This document shows, piece by piece, positions 59,522-64,000 of a stretch of 64,000 nt of DNA (position 1 is the first letter of the stretch; each line of letters begins with the position of its first letter). This stretch comes from Zoogloea oryzae (GTDB lineage Bacteria > Pseudomonadota > Gammaproteobacteria > Burkholderiales > Rhodocyclaceae). The stretch covers positions 1-64,000 of the forward strand of contig NZ_BSPX01000001.1 of NCBI RefSeq assembly GCF_030161255.1, written 5' to 3'. The notes under the pieces were generated by a model. That model was given only the letters and a program-made list of their open reading frames with translations, did not search any database and was not told the origin of the DNA. Position numbers and translations under genes: made by a program.

Positions 59522-60490
59522 GCGGGATTTCCCCGGGCCCGTAAGGGCCTTCCAGAACAGCACCAGCCCCAGCTTCTGTTGCGCCCAGAAGTTGTCGCGG
59601 GCGGCGATCTCTTCGGCGTTCCGCTCGTGGATGCCGGTGGGCGGCAAGCCTTTTTCGAGATACAGCGTGCCGAAAAGGATGTCCCAGATCGGCAGCAGGA
59701 TCGCAAAGTTGCAGCCTTTCTGGAAGCGCGGATCGGCCGGCAGGTCGATGGCGTGGTGCCAGCGGTGGTAGCGCGGGCCGACAATCAGGTAATCGCCGAT
59801 CGTGCCGAAATCCAGTCGGGTGTTGGTGTGCGAGAGGTTCTCCACCAGCCGCAGGGCGATCAGCAGGCCGATGAAGTGCCCGGGCGGCACACCGATCAGC
59901 AGCGACAGGCAGGCAAACCACACGCCGGCGATCACGTCGTCGAGCAGATGGTTGCGGGAGTCGGTCCAGAACGACATCTGCCGCTGCGAATGGTGGATGC
60001 CGTGCAGCGCCCACCACCAGCCAAAGGTGTGGGACAGGCGATGGCGCCAGTACTCGGCAAAGTCGAGGATCACCAGATAGATCACGAAGCTTGCCAGCGG
60101 CTTGGTGTCGAGGCCGGGCAGCCAGTCTTCGAGCTGGCGCGGGATGACGTCGTGAAAGCGCAACCAGCTCTCTAGCTCCATGAAAACCGGGGCGAGCAAC
60201 ACGAAGACCACCAGCGGGATCACGCCCATCCGGTTGAGCACCGAATAGATGATGTCCACCTTGACGGCGCGGCGTTCGGCCCATTTTTCGGCGGGCCACC
60301 AGGCTTCGAGGGGGCGCATCAGCAGGTAGGCGATGACCAGCTCGATGCAGCCCAGCAGGACGAATTCCACGCCCTCGAAACCCATTTCCACGTAGCTGGC
60401 GAGGCCCAGGGCAAACAGCACCGGCTGGACGAAGGTGTCGAACAGCCAGCCCTGGATCGTAATGAACAGGTCGGTCAGATGCTGCATCAT
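59513..60490 (-). CDS. fatty acid hydroxylase/sterol desaturase family membrane protein
   Basis: A 325-residue membrane di-iron enzyme-like protein with several spans. The histidine clusters HRLSH (about 149-153), HGIHHS (about 163-168) and HRWHHA (about 250-255) form the iron site of this superfamily. The substrate (lipid, sterol or hopanoid) is unknown. ATG 60490 overlaps the stop of the upstream deacetylase-like gene (ATGA). Three genes, propeller, deacetylase and this one, are thus translationally coupled. Confidence 0.86.
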   Translation of the reverse strand: MMQHLTDLFITIQGWLFDTFVQPVLFALGLASYVEMGFEGVEFVLLGCIELVIAYLLMRPLEAWWPAEKWAERRAVKVDIIYSVLNRMGVIPLVVFVLLAPVFMELESWLRFHDVIPRQLEDWLPGLDTKPLASFVIYLVILDFAEYWRHRLSHTFGWWWALHGIHHSQRQMSFWTDSRNHLLDDVIAGVWFACLSLLIGVPPGHFIGLLIALRLVENLSHTNTRLDFGTIGDYLIVGPRYHRWHHAIDLPADPRFQKGCNFAILLPIWDILFGTLYLEKGLPPTGIHERNAEEIAARDNFWAQQKLGLVLFWKALTGPGKSRSA

Positions 60491-61230
60491 TGGTTTGGAA
60501 TGGTGGCGAAGCAGAAGCCGCGGTCCTTGAGCCCGGCGATCAGCGGATCGAGCATCGGGGCGAAAGGATCCTTGCGGGACCAGATGCCCAGGTGGGCCAT
60601 CAGGATGTCGCCGTCGCGGATGTTGGCGAGGGCGCGCTTGAGCAGGGCTTCGTTGGGATAGACGTCGGACGGCAGCTCGTCGCCGAGGAAGCCGGCGGGC
60701 GCCCAGTGGACGTGACGGTAGCCGCAGGCTTCGGCGGCCTTGAGGGTGTTGGGCGTGGTGCGGCCGCCCGGGGCACGCCACAGGGCGTCGAGCTTGCGGC
60801 CGGTGAGTTCGGCGAAGCGGGTGTCCGGGGCCTTGAGTTCGGCGCAGATCTGCGCGGCGTCGAGGGTGGTCTGGCTGCCGTCCATCAGGTGGTAGCGCAC
60901 CTTGCCGCCGGCTTCGTCCTTGCGGAACGAGCCGTGGCGCCAGGTGTGGCTGCCGAAGGCGTGGCCCTCGGCGACGCGGGCTTTCCAGAAATCGGCCCAG
61001 GTGGGATCGAGGGCCATGTCGCCGCGCAGGGTTTTCTCCTGGGCGACGAAGAACGTGGCCTTCACCCGGTGCTTTGCGAGGATGTTGGCGATGGCTTCGG
61101 CGTGGCGCATGTTGCCGGTGTCGAGGGTGAGGTAGACCGTTCCCCGGCAGGTGGCGTCAGCGGCCTGGGCGATGCCCGCTGCGGTGAGCAGCGGGGCGGC
61201 GAGGGCGAGCACGGCCGTGCGGAGCGGCAT
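60487..61230 (-). CDS. polysaccharide-deacetylase-like exported protein
   Basis: A 247-residue protein with a signal peptide (to about residue 23, IAQAAD) and a NodB-type domain. Motif 1 is atypical, LTLDTGN instead of the usual TFDDG, so one of the two acidic positions is Thr. Motif 2 is intact as GSHTWRH (metal histidines, about 99-105) and motif 3 as RAPGGRT (about 157). It may deacetylate or only bind a glycan. ATG 61230 overlaps the stop of the propeller gene. Confidence 0.82.
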   Translation of the reverse strand: MPLRTAVLALAAPLLTAAGIAQAADATCRGTVYLTLDTGNMRHAEAIANILAKHRVKATFFVAQEKTLRGDMALDPTWADFWKARVAEGHAFGSHTWRHGSFRKDEAGGKVRYHLMDGSQTTLDAAQICAELKAPDTRFAELTGRKLDALWRAPGGRTTPNTLKAAEACGYRHVHWAPAGFLGDELPSDVYPNEALLKRALANIRDGDILMAHLGIWSRKDPFAPMLDPLIAGLKDRGFCFATIPNQ

Positions 61231-62192
61231 CACTGCCTCGGGGCGTGGCTGATGAAGGAGACGCCGTGGGGCGAGCGGCCGACCGGGATCGAGTAGGCGA
61301 GCTTCTTCTGCTCCAGATTCACGACCTGTACCTTGCGGGCGAAGCGGGCGGTGGCCCACAGCTCCTTGCCGTCGGCGCGGATTTCCATGTCGTCGGGGCC
61401 GCCGGGCACATCGTACTTTTCGACTTCGGTGAGGGTCTGCATGTCCACGAGGGAGATGCTGCCGTTCATCGAGCGGTTGGAGACGAACACATGACGGCCG
61501 TCGCCGCGGGCCAGGAAGTTGTGGGCGGCCTTGGCAGTGACGATCTTCTTGACTGTCTTGCGGGCACGCCAGTCGATCACTTCCACGTAGTCGGCGCCCA
61601 TGCTGCCGACCAGCAGGTATTTGTCGTCCGGCGTCATGTGAATGCCGGCGGGCGTCGGGCCGACGGGTACCTTCCAGATGGGCTGCTGGGTCTTGAGGTC
61701 GATGGCGAGCACCTCGTTGGAATCCTGCAGGGTGATGAAGACGAACTGACTGGCCTTGTCGAAGGCCATGTGGGACGGCGTTTTTGCGGCGGGCACGCGG
61801 GCCACCAGCGAGTAGTCTGCCGCCCGGTACAGGTCGACCCGGTCAAGGCGCAGCGAGTTGGCGACGAACCACTTGTTGTCCGGCGAGAAACCGAGCTGAT
61901 AGGGGTCGGAGATGTTCTTGATGCGCTTCTGTTCTTTGCCAGTTGCGGGATCGAAGAACACCAGTTCGTTCGAGACGGCACACGCGACGATCACCGAGCT
62001 GTCGTCAGGCGTGGCGATCAGATGGTGAGGTTCCTTGCAGGCCGGAGCGCGGCCGGTTTCCTTGTAGGTCCGGGTGTCGATGAAGCTGACGTTCTCGTCC
62101 ACCGAATTGAGGACGATGGCAGTTTCAGCCTGGGCGGCGGAGATCGATAAAAGGGCGGAGGTGATGAGACCGGTCAGGAGGGGGAGCTTCAT
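61230..62192 (-). CDS. exported YncE-like beta-propeller protein
   Basis: A 320-residue periplasmic protein with a signal peptide ending near AAQAET (about residue 23). Then 6-7 YVTN-type repeats of the form 'D..L.V...SN.V.V.D..T' (e.g. NSVDENVSFIDTRTYKETGR, HVFVSNRSMNGSISLVDMQT) form a propeller. No haem motif is seen. ATG 62192 is chosen; a TTG at 62210 is possible. It is first of a three-gene coupled unit with deacetylase and hydroxylase, suggesting an envelope or surface-polymer task. Confidence 0.85.
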   Translation of the reverse strand: MKLPLLTGLITSALLSISAAQAETAIVLNSVDENVSFIDTRTYKETGRAPACKEPHHLIATPDDSSVIVACAVSNELVFFDPATGKEQKRIKNISDPYQLGFSPDNKWFVANSLRLDRVDLYRAADYSLVARVPAAKTPSHMAFDKASQFVFITLQDSNEVLAIDLKTQQPIWKVPVGPTPAGIHMTPDDKYLLVGSMGADYVEVIDWRARKTVKKIVTAKAAHNFLARGDGRHVFVSNRSMNGSISLVDMQTLTEVEKYDVPGGPDDMEIRADGKELWATARFARKVQVVNLEQKKLAYSIPVGRSPHGVSFISHAPRQ

Positions 62193-62298
62193 ACGCTGGA
62201 CGAATGACAAGGGAGTCCAGATTAACGGCCGCCGATGGCCGACGTTGACCCCCTCGGCGATCTATTTCAAACGTTTGCAATTCGCCGCTACAGGCGGC

Positions 62299-63387
62299 TC
62301 AGGCAGGCCTGGCAAGGATGCGCAGATCGGGGCCGATCTGGCGAATGTCATGAAAGACGAGCTGGCGCTTGTCCTGCAGGCTGGTGAGCGCCGGCAGGTT
62401 GAAGAGGCCCCGCGCGGCGTCGCCGACGAGGGACGGGGCGAGGTAGAGGACGAGTTCGTCCACGCAGCCTTCGCGCAGCAGCGAGCCGTTGAGCTTGAAG
62501 CCACTTTCGGCGAGCACCTCGTTGATGCCGCGCCGGCCGAGTTCGAGCATCAGCGCGTTGAGGTCGACCTTGCCGCCGTCGTTGGGCAGGATCACCACGT
62601 CCGCGCCCCGGCGTTGAAGGGCGGCGATGCGCTCGGGCTGATCGACGGCACCGGCGATGAGCACCTTGCCGCCATCGAGGAGCTTGGCGTTGAGCGGGGT
62701 TTCGAGGCGGGCGTCGACCACCACGCGCAGGGGCTGGCGTTCGGTGGGGATGGCGCGGACGGTGAGCTGCGGATCGTCGTCGCGGACGGTGCCGATGCCG
62801 GTGAGCACGGCGCACGAGCGGGCGCGCCAGCGATGGGCGTCGCGGCGGGCGTCGTCGCCGGTGATCCACTGGGATACGCCGTTGTCGAGGGCGGTCTTTC
62901 CATCCAGCGTGGCGGCAACCTTGAGGCGCAGCCACGGGCGGCCGCGGGTCATGCGCGACACGAAGCCGATGTTGAGCTCGCGGGCCTGGGCTTCCTGCAC
63001 GCCGGACAGCGTCTCGATGCCTGCGTCGCGCAAACGGGCGAGGCCGCGGCCGGCGACCAGCGGGTTCGGGTCTTCCATCGCGGCCACGACGCGGGCGACG
63101 CCGGCCTTGACGAGAGCGTCGGCACAGGGCGGCGTGCGGCCGTGGTGGGAGCAGGGTTCGAGGGTGACGTAGGCGGTGGCGCCGCGGGCTGCCTCGCCGG
63201 CCATCGCCAGGGCATGGACTTCGGCGTGGGGCTCGCCGGCGCGCACATGCCAGCCCTCGCCGACGATCGCGCCGTCGCGCACGATGACGCAGCCGACACG
63301 GGGATTGGGCGTGGTGGTGAACAGGCCGCGCTCGGCCAGGACGAGGGCGCGGGCCATCCACCGGTAGTCGTCGGCGCTGGCGGTCAT
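62299..63387 (-). CDS. ribD: bifunctional riboflavin biosynthesis deaminase/reductase
   Basis: A 362-residue enzyme. The N-terminal deaminase domain has HAEVHAL (about residues 54-60) and PCSHHGRTPPC zinc ligands (about 79-89). The C-terminal reductase (about 150-360) has RPWLRLKVAATLDGKTA, GIGTVRDDDP and INEVLAESG. It performs two successive steps of riboflavin synthesis. It follows nrdR after 10 bases, as usual in proteobacteria. Confidence 0.96.
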   Translation of the reverse strand: MTASADDYRWMARALVLAERGLFTTTPNPRVGCVIVRDGAIVGEGWHVRAGEPHAEVHALAMAGEAARGATAYVTLEPCSHHGRTPPCADALVKAGVARVVAAMEDPNPLVAGRGLARLRDAGIETLSGVQEAQARELNIGFVSRMTRGRPWLRLKVAATLDGKTALDNGVSQWITGDDARRDAHRWRARSCAVLTGIGTVRDDDPQLTVRAIPTERQPLRVVVDARLETPLNAKLLDGGKVLIAGAVDQPERIAALQRRGADVVILPNDGGKVDLNALMLELGRRGINEVLAESGFKLNGSLLREGCVDELVLYLAPSLVGDAARGLFNLPALTSLQDKRQLVFHDIRQIGPDLRILARPA

Positions 63388-63397
63388 CGGCAGGGAA

Positions 63398-63880
63398 TTA
63401 CTGAGGGGTGTTGCGGGGGCGGCCGCGGGGTTTGGTGGTGACTTCGCGGATGACTTCCGAGAATTCGTCCACGTCCTCGAAGGCGCGATAAACGGAGGCG
63501 AAGCGGATGTAGGCGACCTTGTCGAGCTTCTTGAGCTCGCGCATGACGAGTTCGCCGATGCGTTCGGAAGCGATCTCGCGCTCGCCGGAGGAGAGCAGCT
63601 TGGCTTCGATGCGGTCGACGGCGGCTTCGACGCTTTCGGCGGTGACCGGCCGCTTGCGCAGCGCCAGCGTCAGGCTGCCGAGGAGCTTGTCGCGGCTGTA
63701 TTCGGCGCGGCTGCCGTTCTTTTTGACGACCTGAGGCATCTTGAGATCGATGCGCTCGTAGGTTGTGAAGCGCTTGTCGCAGGAGAGGCACCTGCGGCGG
63801 CGCCGAACGATGTCACCGTCCTCGTTTTCACGGGTGTCGGTGACCTGGGTGTTGTCGGCGCCGCAGAAGGGGCAATGCAT
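63398..63880 (-). CDS. nrdR: ribonucleotide reductase regulator NrdR
   Basis: A 160-residue repressor of ribonucleotide reductase genes. The N-terminal zinc ribbon is MHCPFCGADNTQVTDTR with a second pair CLSCDKRFTTYE. The ATP-cone domain (about 49-139) is KKNGSRAEYSRDKLLGSLTLAL and onward. The Gly/Pro/Arg tail is GRPRNTPQ. Length is typical (about 150-160). It is in the order glyA-nrdR-ribD. Confidence 0.97.
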   Translation of the reverse strand: MHCPFCGADNTQVTDTRENEDGDIVRRRRRCLSCDKRFTTYERIDLKMPQVVKKNGSRAEYSRDKLLGSLTLALRKRPVTAESVEAAVDRIEAKLLSSGEREIASERIGELVMRELKKLDKVAYIRFASVYRAFEDVDEFSEVIREVTTKPRGRPRNTPQ

Positions 63881-63909
63881 GGGCTTGCGCTAGCTGGCCG
63901 GGTGGCTGC

Positions 63910-64000
63910 TTACGCGCCGTACACCGGGAACTTGCGGCAAAGTTCGGCAACCTTGGCGCGCACGTTTTCGGTGGTGGCTTCGTCGTTGGGCTTGTCGAGC
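63910..64000 (-). CDS. glyA: serine hydroxymethyltransferase, C-terminal end only
   Basis: The last 30 codons (ending VAELCRKFPVYGA) match the C-terminus of GlyA; the rest lies beyond base 64000. GlyA interconverts serine and glycine with tetrahydrofolate. Position next to nrdR and ribD supports it. Confidence 0.88.
   Translation of the reverse strand, partial: LDKPNDEATTENVRAKVAELCRKFPVYGA

Overview
The window is a high-GC (roughly two-thirds G+C by eye) bacterial chromosome segment. Gene content and order point to a betaproteobacterium of the Rhodocyclales, probably the Azoarcus/Thauera/Zoogloea group. The evidence is the acetone carboxylase genes with their sigma-54 activator, rnfABCDGE-nth, glyA-nrdR-ribD, bpt-aat, secB-grxC, bioC-bioB and a PEP-CTERM protein. 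This is inferred from gene families and synteny; no database was searched. No tRNA, rRNA or CRISPR array was seen.

Layout. 1-2.1 kb: the start of glycerol kinase and a TonB-like protein. 2.1-11.9 kb: the acetone module on the minus strand, acxA-acxB-acxC, then an AMP-forming acyl-CoA (probably acetoacetyl-CoA) synthetase, then acxR. Acetone is carboxylated to acetoacetate and then CoA-activated. Paired CGTCCGG-N3-TCGGACG-type palindromes lie upstream of sigma-54 -24/-12 promoters of both acxA and acxR, which suggests that AcxR controls the operon and itself. 11.9-14.2 kb: a CorC/HlyC-like membrane protein, a lipoprotein and a DUF2325 protein. 14.3-19.1 kb: a sulfate uptake operon, sbp-cysT-cysW-cysA-cysB. 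19.2-21.1 kb: a PEP-CTERM protein with a probable sigma-54 promoter, a degenerate 21-bp tandem repeat, and a small conserved hypothetical gene.

21.1-24.6 kb is an AT-rich island unlike its surroundings. It holds two overlapping genes, an ABC-type AAA ATPase and an HNH nuclease (a Septu-like, PtuA/PtuB-type arrangement), with long AT-rich non-coding flanks and imperfect 24-bp direct repeats on both sides. This is the best candidate for an undescribed (anti-phage) system. 24.7-29.3 kb: a family 2A encapsulin operon, rhodanese - serine acetyltransferase - XRE regulator - encapsulin shell - cysteine desulfurase cargo. Its products should form a sulfur-storing protein compartment. 29.5-37.1 kb: a diguanylate cyclase, a phenylacetate-CoA-ligase-like enzyme, metN-metI-metQ methionine uptake genes, a small hydrolase and a second sulfate-binding protein. 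Three of these sulfur-linked transcription units share a GAACCAAT(T/A)A(A/G) motif upstream.

37.3-64 kb is mostly conserved housekeeping: DUF1841, nth, rnfEGDCBA (electron transport), pyrD, bpt, aat, an NlpC/P60 peptidase, serB, a DAHP synthase, bioC, bioB, comF, trmL, gpsA, secB, grxC, a membrane rhodanese with an ArsR-type regulator, the C-terminal processing protease ctpA, a ThiF/MoeB-like enzyme, a fatty-acid-hydroxylase-like membrane protein, a polysaccharide-deacetylase-like protein, a beta-propeller protein, ribD, nrdR and the last codons of glyA. Repeats at 32.7 kb and 37.8 kb look like dispersed intergenic elements of the host.
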